Origin: Mesorhizobium sp.
Lineage (GTDB): Bacteria > Pseudomonadota > Alphaproteobacteria > Rhizobiales > Rhizobiaceae
Length of the DNA stretch: 64,000 bases
Reading direction: 5' to 3'
NCBI GenBank assembly: GCA_022833215.1
Contig: JAIPUZ010000060.1
Coordinates: forward strand, 62,001-126,000
Both the position numbers and the translations under genes were made by a program. Within the stretch, counting starts at the first letter, position 1, and the number at the start of each line of letters is the position of its first letter. Under the pieces are notes generated by a model. The model was not told the origin of the DNA and ran no database searches. It saw only the letters and a program-made list of their open reading frames with translations. Shown here piece after piece: positions 1-7,047 of this stretch.

Positions 1-22
1 ACTCCTCAAAAGGAGGCCCTCC

Positions 23-2116
23 ATGTCCCGAGCAGTTCCGTTCCGAACGCCGTCGAGAACCGTTGCGTTCCTTGCCATGACAACTTCGCTGGCCGGAAGC
101 TTGCTCCCACTGACCGCACGCGCAGGGGAAGATGCTGTCCATCTTCGCGAAATCACCATTTTCGCCAGTTACTGGGAAGAACTCGCCCGCAAGGCTGCGG
201 CGACGGCAACTGTGATGAGCGAAGACGACCTGTCGCGACCGGTCTCGCCTGACCTCGACGCCATGGCGGCTCGCTCGGCGAACACAGTATTCCAGCGCGC
301 CAATTCACAGGAGCGGCTGGTGGTGCGGGGCATGTCGGCCTTCGACAATGCCCTGTCCGATCCCGTCGGCTACCTGGTCAACGGCGTTCCGCTGCCGATG
401 GGCACCATCCAGCTTCCGCACTTCTTCGGCGCCGAAAGCGTGACGCTGCTGAAGGGCCCGCAGGGGACGACCTTCGGGCGCAATTCCGAGGCCGGGCTGG
501 TGAGATTCGACACCATCGCGCCCGGGAGCCGCGAAGGCGGCGAGGTGAACCTGGGCCTGTCCGGTTCCGATGCCGGCGCCTCGCCGCTTGGCGGCAACGG
601 CTCGATCCTGTGGTCCGGCCAGATGGCCGATGGGCCGGCCGTGTCGCTGGGGCTGGAGTTCGCCCATGACCCCGGCGTGATCAGCAATCCTGTCACGGGT
701 GCCGACGACGGCGGCAAGAACCGGCGCGCGACGGGATTTGCGGGCGTGAAATGGGAACTGCAGGATGCCGGCTATCTGAAGCTGACCACGGTTGGCGAAG
801 ACCAGAAATTCAACAAGGAACAGTTCCGGTACATCTCCGGACCGCTCGCAACCGGGCGCTATGAAAGCGTCTATTCCGACCCGTCGTGGGAGCGCCGCCG
901 CACAAGCGTTACCGCGTTTGAATATGGTACCGGCTTCGACGGGTTCGATCTGGTGGCGATCACCGGTTTCACCACCTTCGACAGGGAGTTCGTGCTGGAT
1001 TTCGACAGTTCTCCCCTGCCGCTTGGCGTGACCGGAATGGATGTCAGGGACCGGACGGTTTCGCAGGAAGTCCGCCTGACCTCGAACGGCGAGGGGCCGC
1101 TGAAATGGACGGCGGGCGCCAATGCCTTCAGGCAACGCACCGATGCCGATTTCAACCTCGGCGCCATGTCCACCGACCGTCATACGGAAATCGAACAGAC
1201 GGGCGCCGCCCTTTACGGATTCAGCGAGTATTCCGTCACGGACCGCTTGCGTCTGGGTGCGGGCCTGCGCGTCGACCACATCTCGTCGGATGCCTGGCAG
1301 CATTTCGCCTCGCCGATGGCGAACCTGCGCTACCAGGGCAGCGACACATCGACCACGCTGCTGCCCCGGCTGACTTTCGCTTACGACCTGTCCGACGCAA
1401 CCACCGTCCATGCCAGCTATGCGCGGGGCTATATGCCGGCAGGTTACAACTACGGGTTCGCCAACAGCGCCGACAGCCTGACCTACGATGCCGAATACAG
1501 CTGGAACATGGAACTCGGGGTAAAGCACGAATTCACCAACGGTACGGCGCTCGGCCTCGCCGCCTTCCACACCACGGTGAAGGACAAGCAGATCACCGAA
1601 ACCATTCCCGGTGCGGCGCAGTACATCTCCAATGCAGGCGAGGCGGAAAGCTACGGCATAGAAGCCGAGTTGACCGTTCCTCTGGGGCGTGGCTGGGAGA
1701 TCGCCGCCAATGCGGGCTGGCAGCGTGCCCGGGCGACGTCGTTCAACACCACCTCGATGGACATGGCCACAGGGTCTCTGGTTCCGGTCGACTGGTCGGG
1801 CAACGCCCTGCCGCTGGCGCCTGAAACCACCTGGGGCCTGGCGCTTTCGCATCAGGGCGATGTGTGGCGCGGCCGCGTAAGCCTGCAAGGTTCCGGCAGC
1901 TACTGGTTCGATCCCGCAAACAGCGTGAAACAGAAGGGATTCGTGACAGTGGACGCCGAAATCTCACGGAAGTTCGGCGCCGGGGAGTTGACCCTGTGGG
2001 CGAAGAACCTGTTCGATGAGGAATATTACAGCGCCGCCGCAAACACGATCCGCGGCGTGGTTGTCGAGGATGGCAGCCCCCGCACCATCGGGCTGGACTG
2101 GCGGGCGACATGGTGA
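23..2116 (+). CDS. TonB-dependent outer-membrane receptor
   Basis: A 697-residue TonB-dependent receptor that would import a chelate or other large solute across the outer membrane using TonB energy. A signal peptide ends near residue 34 (TARA|GED). A TonB-box-like stretch EITIFA follows at about 43-48, then a plug domain with the conserved KGPQGTTFGRNS segment at about 144-155, then a long beta-barrel ending in an aromatic residue (RATW). The start is supported by AGGAGG at 11-16, six bases before the ATG. The gene overlaps the downstream methyltransferase start by 7 nt and heads a five-gene operon with an ABC importer, so receptor and importer probably handle the same substrate. The family is clear; the ligand is not. 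No regulator or upstream promoter is visible because the window begins here. Confidence 0.93.
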   Translation: MSRAVPFRTPSRTVAFLAMTTSLAGSLLPLTARAGEDAVHLREITIFASYWEELARKAAATATVMSEDDLSRPVSPDLDAMAARSANTVFQRANSQERLVVRGMSAFDNALSDPVGYLVNGVPLPMGTIQLPHFFGAESVTLLKGPQGTTFGRNSEAGLVRFDTIAPGSREGGEVNLGLSGSDAGASPLGGNGSILWSGQMADGPAVSLGLEFAHDPGVISNPVTGADDGGKNRRATGFAGVKWELQDAGYLKLTTVGEDQKFNKEQFRYISGPLATGRYESVYSDPSWERRRTSVTAFEYGTGFDGFDLVAITGFTTFDREFVLDFDSSPLPLGVTGMDVRDRTVSQEVRLTSNGEGPLKWTAGANAFRQRTDADFNLGAMSTDRHTEIEQTGAALYGFSEYSVTDRLRLGAGLRVDHISSDAWQHFASPMANLRYQGSDTSTTLLPRLTFAYDLSDATTVHASYARGYMPAGYNYGFANSADSLTYDAEYSWNMELGVKHEFTNGTALGLAAFHTTVKDKQITETIPGAAQYISNAGEAESYGIEAELTVPLGRGWEIAANAGWQRARATSFNTTSMDMATGSLVPVDWSGNALPLAPETTWGLALSHQGDVWRGRVSLQGSGSYWFDPANSVKQKGFVTVDAEISRKFGAGELTLWAKNLFDEEYYSAAANTIRGVVVEDGSPRTIGLDWRATW

Positions 2117-3114
2117 CGCCGGAGCGCCTGTCCGGCATCGGGCTGCTGCTGGAAACGCTCGAAGGCCCGATCCGCTATGCACTTCTGGATTGGGCGCTTG
2201 AAAGCGGGATCTTCGATTTCTGCGAGAGCCCCGCCACACCGGAACTGCTGAGCCAGCGCATGGACCTTCCGGTCGGGGGCCTCGCGCTCGCGCTGCGGGC
2301 ACTGGTCGCGGCAGGGTTCATGGAGCAGGATACCCGGGGTTTCCGCACCGCGCCGGGCATCCTGCCCTTTGTGGCGACCGGCAATCCCTGCAATATGGTG
2401 GAGACCCTGCGATCCATGGGGCAGATGCGCCATGCCGGCCTGGATCGGTTCGGCCGCCTTGTCGCGGGCGATTGCGTCGCGGCCGGACCGGTTCTTTTCG
2501 ACGATGTCCACTGGGATGCCAGTCATCGCTCGCTGGCGGCCTTTCACCACGCGGTAGCCGCCGACATCATGGAGCCCTGCCTGACCGGGTTGCCGGAATG
2601 GGCGGCCGCCCGGACCCTGCTGGAGGTCGGCCCGGGATCGTCGGTGCTGGCACGGCGGCTTTTGTCCCGGCATCCCGATCTGCGCATCACGCTGTTCGAC
2701 CTGCCGCCGGTCGCCAGCCGGATCGGGGAGGAACTGCGCCAGCTGCCGGTCACCGTGATGCCGGGGAACTACAACCAGACCCTGCCGGACGGGCCCTTCG
2801 ACATCATCTGGTGCTCGATGTCCCTTTATTTCCACGACCGGGGACTTCCTGGCCTGATCGCGCGGCTGGCCGATCGGCTGGCGCCGGATGGCGTTCTGGT
2901 CAGCTTCCACGAGGCGCTGACGGAAGATCGCACCGGCCCGCCGGAACATGTGCTCGGCCGGCTTTTACCTGCGCTGCGGCAGGGAGATGTATCCTTCGCC
3001 GATGGCGAAATCGCTGCCGCAATGGCCGAAGCGGGTCTGCTGCGCCCCTCTGCCCAAGCCGTTTCCACACCCTTCGGGCGTTTCCGCCTGGATGCCGCCC
3101 GCAAGGAAGCCTGA
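2110..3114 (+). CDS. SAM-dependent O-methyltransferase-like protein
   Basis: A 334-residue protein with the two-part architecture of plant/bacterial O-methyltransferases (acetylserotonin O-methyltransferase-like). An N-terminal winged-helix/dimerisation region (about 20-90) is followed by a Rossmann SAM-binding domain with LLEVGPGSS at about 170-178 and a later WCSMSLYFHD segment. It starts within the last codons of the upstream receptor (7-nt overlap) and ends one base before the next ATG, so it is translationally coupled to an uptake system. A methyltransferase between a TonB receptor and an ABC importer suggests it modifies the imported compound or its carrier, but that is inference. It could also be a biosynthetic remnant whose partners lie elsewhere. 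Confidence 0.85.
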   Translation: MVTPERLSGIGLLLETLEGPIRYALLDWALESGIFDFCESPATPELLSQRMDLPVGGLALALRALVAAGFMEQDTRGFRTAPGILPFVATGNPCNMVETLRSMGQMRHAGLDRFGRLVAGDCVAAGPVLFDDVHWDASHRSLAAFHHAVAADIMEPCLTGLPEWAAARTLLEVGPGSSVLARRLLSRHPDLRITLFDLPPVASRIGEELRQLPVTVMPGNYNQTLPDGPFDIIWCSMSLYFHDRGLPGLIARLADRLAPDGVLVSFHEALTEDRTGPPEHVLGRLLPALRQGDVSFADGEIAAAMAEAGLLRPSAQAVSTPFGRFRLDAARKEA

Positions 3115-3115
3115 G

Positions 3116-4018
3116 ATGCGCGCGCTCCTCCTGTTCCTCGCCCTGATACCCCTGCCCGCGCTGGCCGAGGAAATCCTGCTGTCCGGCCCGCCGATCTGGG
3201 AGAGCGCGCCCCTGATCGAGCTGGTTGAAACCCAGCCCGCAGAGGGCGTCACCTTTACTTTCCGCCCGTGGGCGAGCCCTGAAAAGCTGCGCAAGATGGT
3301 GATGGCCGATGCGCCCTTGCTGGCGGTCGCGCCCTCCCCGACCGCAGCGGTCTTCGACGCGAACGGGATTGGCCTCAAGGTGATCTCTGCAACCATCACC
3401 GAGGCCAGCATCTCGATCGTCGGGCGCGGAGACGAGGTGGCCAGTCTGGACGAATTGCAGGGCGCCAGCCTCGCCCTGCCCTTCAAGGGGTATCTGCCGG
3501 ACCTGATGATGCGCCGCATCGCTGCCCCGGGGCCGGAAAGCTGGCAGCCGCGCTACACCGGCAGCCTGGTCACGGCCATGCAGCTTCTTCTGGCCGGCAA
3601 GGTCGATACCGCGATGCTGACGGAACCAATGGCAACGCTCGCCCTGACGCAGGATCCCACGCTGGTCCGCCGCGCCGACCTGTGCGTATTGTGGCGCGAA
3701 GCGACGACGCTTGCCGATTGCCCTCCCGCCGCTGCCGTCATCGTCAATGCGACCCTCTACGACAGGCCCGAAATCCGCGAAGCCTATCGCACGGCGTTCG
3801 CGGCGCTTGCGGGAGACCCCGGCAAGGCCGCCGGACTGCTCGCCCGCCATTTCCCGGACATGGGTCAGGCCAAGGAGGGCTTTGTCCGCATCAGGGCACT
3901 GGACCTGCCGATGCCGGAACGGGCGGATGCGCTGGCGCGCTTCTACGGCGCGATCCTCGACGTCGAGCCTGCCGCTATCGGAGGCAAGCTGCCCGATCCG
4001 GATTTCTATGGGAAATGA
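3116..4018 (+). CDS. ABC transporter periplasmic substrate-binding protein
   Basis: A 300-residue periplasmic binding protein of the NitT/TauT/thiamine-precursor type. I place the start at the ATG at 3116, because it gives a good signal peptide (MRALLLFLALIPLPALA, cleavage before EEI) and lies one base after the upstream stop. The longer open frame upstream overlaps the methyltransferase. The mature protein has the two-lobed pattern typical of the family, for example the MVMADAPLLAVAPSPT segment followed by DELQGASLALPFKGYLPD. It lies between a methyltransferase and the permease/ATPase of the same importer, and overlaps the permease start by 4 nt if that begins at 4015. The substrate is unknown; the TonB receptor upstream suggests something too large or too scarce to use porins. 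Confidence 0.85.
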   Translation: MRALLLFLALIPLPALAEEILLSGPPIWESAPLIELVETQPAEGVTFTFRPWASPEKLRKMVMADAPLLAVAPSPTAAVFDANGIGLKVISATITEASISIVGRGDEVASLDELQGASLALPFKGYLPDLMMRRIAAPGPESWQPRYTGSLVTAMQLLLAGKVDTAMLTEPMATLALTQDPTLVRRADLCVLWREATTLADCPPAAAVIVNATLYDRPEIREAYRTAFAALAGDPGKAAGLLARHFPDMGQAKEGFVRIRALDLPMPERADALARFYGAILDVEPAAIGGKLPDPDFYGK

Positions 4019-4749
4019 TGCACCGACTGGCCTTTCTGGCGGGGCTTGCGGGCCTGATCGCCCTTTGGGCGCTGGCAGCCCGCGAAAGCCTGCCGGCCAT
4101 CCTGCCCGGTCCGCTCGCGGTCGCCAGGGCGCTCGGACTGCTCGTCACCGACCGTGAATTCTGGGCCGGCACCCTGCTGCCCAGCCTTGGCAGGGCAGCG
4201 GCTGGGCTCGGGCTCGCCTTTGCGCTTGGCGCACCGCTTGGCCTGGCAGGCTGGCGCTGGCCGGCGATTTCCGCGCTGCTGGCGCCAGTGCGGCTGATCC
4301 TGATGGGAATCCCCGCGCCGATCCTGGCGATCCTGTGCATCCTGTGGTTCGATGGCGGCGACATCACGGTCGTCCTGACCGTGGCCGTTCTGTTGCTGCC
4401 TGTGTTCCAGATCGCCATCGCCGAAGGCATGGCCGCCGTAGACCCGCAACTGGCAGAGATGGCACAGGTCTTTCGTGTTGCGCCCCTGCGACGCCTGCAC
4501 CGGATCGTTTTGCCTGCCGTCTGGACAGCCTTCGGCCCCGCGCTCAGGATCGCGGCGGCCAATGCCTTGCGTGTCACCCTTCTCACCGAACTTCTGTCCG
4601 GCGCGGAGGGCCTCGGCTCGGCGGTACAGAGAGCGCAAAGCTGGCTCCAGACCGACCAGCTGTTTGCCCTGGTCATCGTCATACTCGCCCTGATCGGGCT
4701 GGCGGAGGCGGCATTGACGCGCCTCCTGCGGGAAAGAAGCCGGCCATGA
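4015..4749 (+). CDS. ABC transporter permease
   Basis: A 244-residue inner-membrane permease of the binding-protein-dependent (NitT/TauT-like) type with about six hydrophobic segments. The cytoplasmic EAA-type loop is visible as AEMAQVFRVAPLRRLHRI, which contacts the ATPase. Two adjacent ATG codons (4015 and 4018) are possible; 4015 overlaps the stop of the binding protein as ATGA, the usual coupling arrangement. The stop in turn overlaps the ATPase start by 4 nt. It forms the membrane part of the importer encoded by the genes on either side. The longer open frame that begins further upstream is an extension in another gene and is not used. Confidence 0.87.
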   Translation: MMHRLAFLAGLAGLIALWALAARESLPAILPGPLAVARALGLLVTDREFWAGTLLPSLGRAAAGLGLAFALGAPLGLAGWRWPAISALLAPVRLILMGIPAPILAILCILWFDGGDITVVLTVAVLLLPVFQIAIAEGMAAVDPQLAEMAQVFRVAPLRRLHRIVLPAVWTAFGPALRIAAANALRVTLLTELLSGAEGLGSAVQRAQSWLQTDQLFALVIVILALIGLAEAALTRLLRERSRP

Positions 4750-5327
4750 TCCTGTTTGCCGCCGAAGAAGCCGGCCTGCATTATCCCGGCCGCTCCGACC
4801 CCGTCTTTCTCGATGTTTCCCTGACGATCCACGACGGCGAGAGCCTGCGGCTGACCGGCCCCAGCGGCACGGGCAAGACCAGCCTGATGCGGCTTATCGC
4901 GGGGCTCGAGCGCCCGACCACGGGCCGGATCGCCACGCTGCCACGCCGCATCGGCATGGCCTTCGCCGAACCGCGCCTGCTGCCACACCTTTGCGTCATG
5001 GAGAACCTGATGTTCGTCGCGCCCCGGGCGGATCGCGATGCGCTGGCAATGCTGGAGGCGCTGGACATGGCCGACCTGCGCAACAGCGCTGCCGGCAGTC
5101 TCTCGACGGGACAGGCGCAAAGGGTGGCGCTGATCAGGGCGCTCCTTGTGCGCCCCGGGATTCTGCTTCTGGACGAGGCGCTTGGCGGCCTCGATCTGCC
5201 GGCATGGTGCGCAGCCCGGGACCTGATCCACAGCCGCCGCCGCGAGGACGGTTTTGCCCTGGTGGAAATCAGCCATGACCCGGCACGGCTTCTGGTGCCG
5301 GATGCCCGAACCGTTTCCCTTGCCTGA
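4746..5327 (+). CDS. ABC transporter ATP-binding protein, short form
   Basis: The ATPase of the importer, 193 residues. Walker A GPSGTGKT is at about 38-45, the signature LSTGQAQRV at about 119-127, and Walker B ILLLDE at about 139-144. The start at 4746 overlaps the permease stop (ATGA). Two oddities are visible. The protein is about 50 residues shorter than usual NitT/TauT ATPases, lacking part of the C-terminus. The Q-loop, normally FQEPRLLP, reads FAEPRLLP at about 73-80, so the conserved glutamine is alanine. The remaining catalytic motifs look intact, so I treat it as functional but atypical. It is the last clear gene of the operon. Confidence 0.86.
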   Translation: MILFAAEEAGLHYPGRSDPVFLDVSLTIHDGESLRLTGPSGTGKTSLMRLIAGLERPTTGRIATLPRRIGMAFAEPRLLPHLCVMENLMFVAPRADRDALAMLEALDMADLRNSAAGSLSTGQAQRVALIRALLVRPGILLLDEALGGLDLPAWCAARDLIHSRRREDGFALVEISHDPARLLVPDARTVSLA

Positions 5328-5341
5328 AGAAAGGACATCCC

Positions 5342-5419
5342 GTGCAAACGCCGCAACGCCCGTCACGACCCCGGCTGGCACTGACGCCCGCCATGGCCAT
5401 CATCAAAAAGCATTTGTAG
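5342..5419 (+). other. Short ORF after the ABC operon, possible gene remnant
   Basis: A 25-codon open frame starting with GTG, preceded by GAAAGGA about 6 bases upstream, begins 14 bases after the ATPase stop and ends in TAG just before the convergent MFS gene. The ribosome-binding site and operon-like spacing look like those of a real next gene, but the frame is only 25 codons and the sequence after it belongs to the MFS gene on the other strand. It may be the 5' end of a lost fifth transporter-associated gene. It could equally be chance. Confidence 0.3.
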
Positions 5420-6658
5420 TCAGGTCGAATCGGCTGATGGAGCCTTGTTCAGCAGCGACACGGTCCCCGTTACCGCCACCCCCGACAAGATGACGGAGAG
5501 GCCGAAGAGCGCCCCGTATCCCATCATATCGGCCAGAACGCCCGACAAGGACGACCCGATCAGGTAGACGACAAGTTGCGCGCAGGCCAGAATGGTGAAA
5601 TCCGTGCCGGGCTGGCTGGAGGACGTCACCGACATGAACAGGCTGTAGAGCGCCACGATCTCCATGTAGCGGATGAGCGTCTGCATGACCGACGCCCCGA
5701 ACAGCGGCCACACGCCTTCCATCGCGCCCACCGCATGCAGGGTGAAGACGAGAAAGCAAAGCGTGCGCAGGCTGCCAAGCAGGGCCAGCGCCCATCCCAC
5801 GCCCCACCGTTTCAGCAACAGCGCCGCCACGGCAGCGCCTGCGATTCCGGCGGCTGCCGCCCCTATGCCGGAGAGATAGCCGATCATGTCGAGCGGGATG
5901 CCGGCATCGACCAGATACGCCCCCTCTATCGCCTTGACCAGACCTTCGCTGGCCCGGAAAATCAGCGCGACCCACAAGATCCTCAACACTTCCGGCCGGC
6001 GCAGGAAATTCATGATCGATGGTCTGTCGAGGCTTCTTGCGGGCGCCTGCGGATCGTACTCGCGCATGGCGAAGGCAGCGAAGAGAGGCAGAATGGAGAT
6101 GCAGGCGATGACACCCAGCATCACGTTCCATCCGGCGCGCTCGTAAAGCACGAGCCCGAGCGTGCCGCCGACGATGACGCCGCCGGCGACCGCACCGGCC
6201 TGAATGGCGTTTCCGATCGGACGGTCGCGCGGATGAAGATGCTTCGCCGCATAGCCATCCGTGGCGATATCCTGGGTCGCCAGAAGCAGCGCCGTGGCGA
6301 GACCGATGACGAATATCCAGCCGACCTGCTGCGGTCCGACAATGGTCAGTGCCAGAATGGAAACGATGATGCCGCTTTGGTTGATGATCACCCAGCCGGC
6401 CCTGTGCGACCGGGCAAAGGGACGAACGCGGTCGATGACCGGCGCCCAGAGGAACTTCAGCACGAGAGGCAGCATCAGCAGCGAAAGCAAGCCGATTGCC
6501 GTCCGTGACACGCCCTCGTCACGCAGGATCGGCGGCAGGGCTGCGGCGAAGAGATAGGTGGGGATGCCCTGCGCCAGATAGAGCCCTGCAAGAACGATGA
6601 ACAGCCTGCGGCGCGTCAGCCGCACCCGACCGCTCTTCTCATTCAGTGCCGCGTCCAT
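5420..6658 (-). CDS. MFS permease, RhtX/FptX (AmpG-like) siderophore uptake type
   Basis: A 412-residue, 12-helix inner-membrane permease resembling the AmpG-related RhtX/FptX group, which carries ferric siderophores such as rhizobactin 1021 or pyochelin across the inner membrane without an ABC transporter. Typical segments are AQGIPTYLFAAALPP near the N-terminus and LLLATQDIATDGYAA in the middle. I start at the ATG at 6658 rather than the GTG one codon earlier, because it overlaps the upstream stop as TGATG, showing coupling. It is third in an operon after a TonB receptor and a 126-residue protein, and the divergent AraC gene completes an arrangement like that of rhizobactin uptake loci. The siderophore is inferred from context only. 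Confidence 0.8.
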   Translation of the reverse strand: MDAALNEKSGRVRLTRRRLFIVLAGLYLAQGIPTYLFAAALPPILRDEGVSRTAIGLLSLLMLPLVLKFLWAPVIDRVRPFARSHRAGWVIINQSGIIVSILALTIVGPQQVGWIFVIGLATALLLATQDIATDGYAAKHLHPRDRPIGNAIQAGAVAGGVIVGGTLGLVLYERAGWNVMLGVIACISILPLFAAFAMREYDPQAPARSLDRPSIMNFLRRPEVLRILWVALIFRASEGLVKAIEGAYLVDAGIPLDMIGYLSGIGAAAAGIAGAAVAALLLKRWGVGWALALLGSLRTLCFLVFTLHAVGAMEGVWPLFGASVMQTLIRYMEIVALYSLFMSVTSSSQPGTDFTILACAQLVVYLIGSSLSGVLADMMGYGALFGLSVILSGVAVTGTVSLLNKAPSADST

Positions 6659-7038
6659 CACAGTGGCGGCCCGGCTTGTCTGTGCAGCGAGAGAAAGGCT
6701 TCCGCTTCATCCCTGTCGCCGGTCACGAGAAGCGGAAAGCGCCACAGGCTCCGGAAGGCGCGTTGCGCCTCCGCGGTCGGCCGCAGCCGTATGATGGCCG
6801 CCGCGAGGCACAGCCGGTCCATTCGTTCCCGATTGGCCTTGTACCAGCGGTTCTGGGCCTTGCGGTGGTGCTGGGAGAGCGCGAGTTCGTTCTTAACGTC
6901 GACAAGAAGAAAAAACGGGAGCTCCCGGTTCGACACCGTTTCGAGCGCGGCAAGGTAGCGTTCGCAATCGTCCTTTTCGGCCGGCTTGCCAATGGCCAGC
7001 GTCAGGACATCGTCCTGGCTATGGAGGCAGACGGTCAC
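6658..7038 (-). CDS. Small STAS-like protein of siderophore uptake operon
   Basis: A 126-residue soluble protein starting with GTG 9 bases after the receptor stop and overlapping the permease start. I do not recognise a firm family. The hydrophobic strand FFLLVDVKNE, followed by a helix and then RFPLLVTGDRDEAEAFLS, resembles SpoIIAA/STAS-like folds, but no catalytic motif is visible. Its conserved-looking placement between an outer-membrane receptor and an inner-membrane siderophore permease suggests an accessory role in uptake or release of the cargo. That role is inferred from position alone. Confidence 0.7.
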   Translation of the reverse strand: MTVCLHSQDDVLTLAIGKPAEKDDCERYLAALETVSNRELPFFLLVDVKNELALSQHHRKAQNRWYKANRERMDRLCLAAAIIRLRPTAEAQRAFRSLWRFPLLVTGDRDEAEAFLSLHRQAGPPL

Positions 7039-7047
7039 GGCGCGGCT

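Noticed and set aside
305..1888. A 527-codon - strand open frame
   Set aside because: It is antisense to the first TonB receptor and has no family features.
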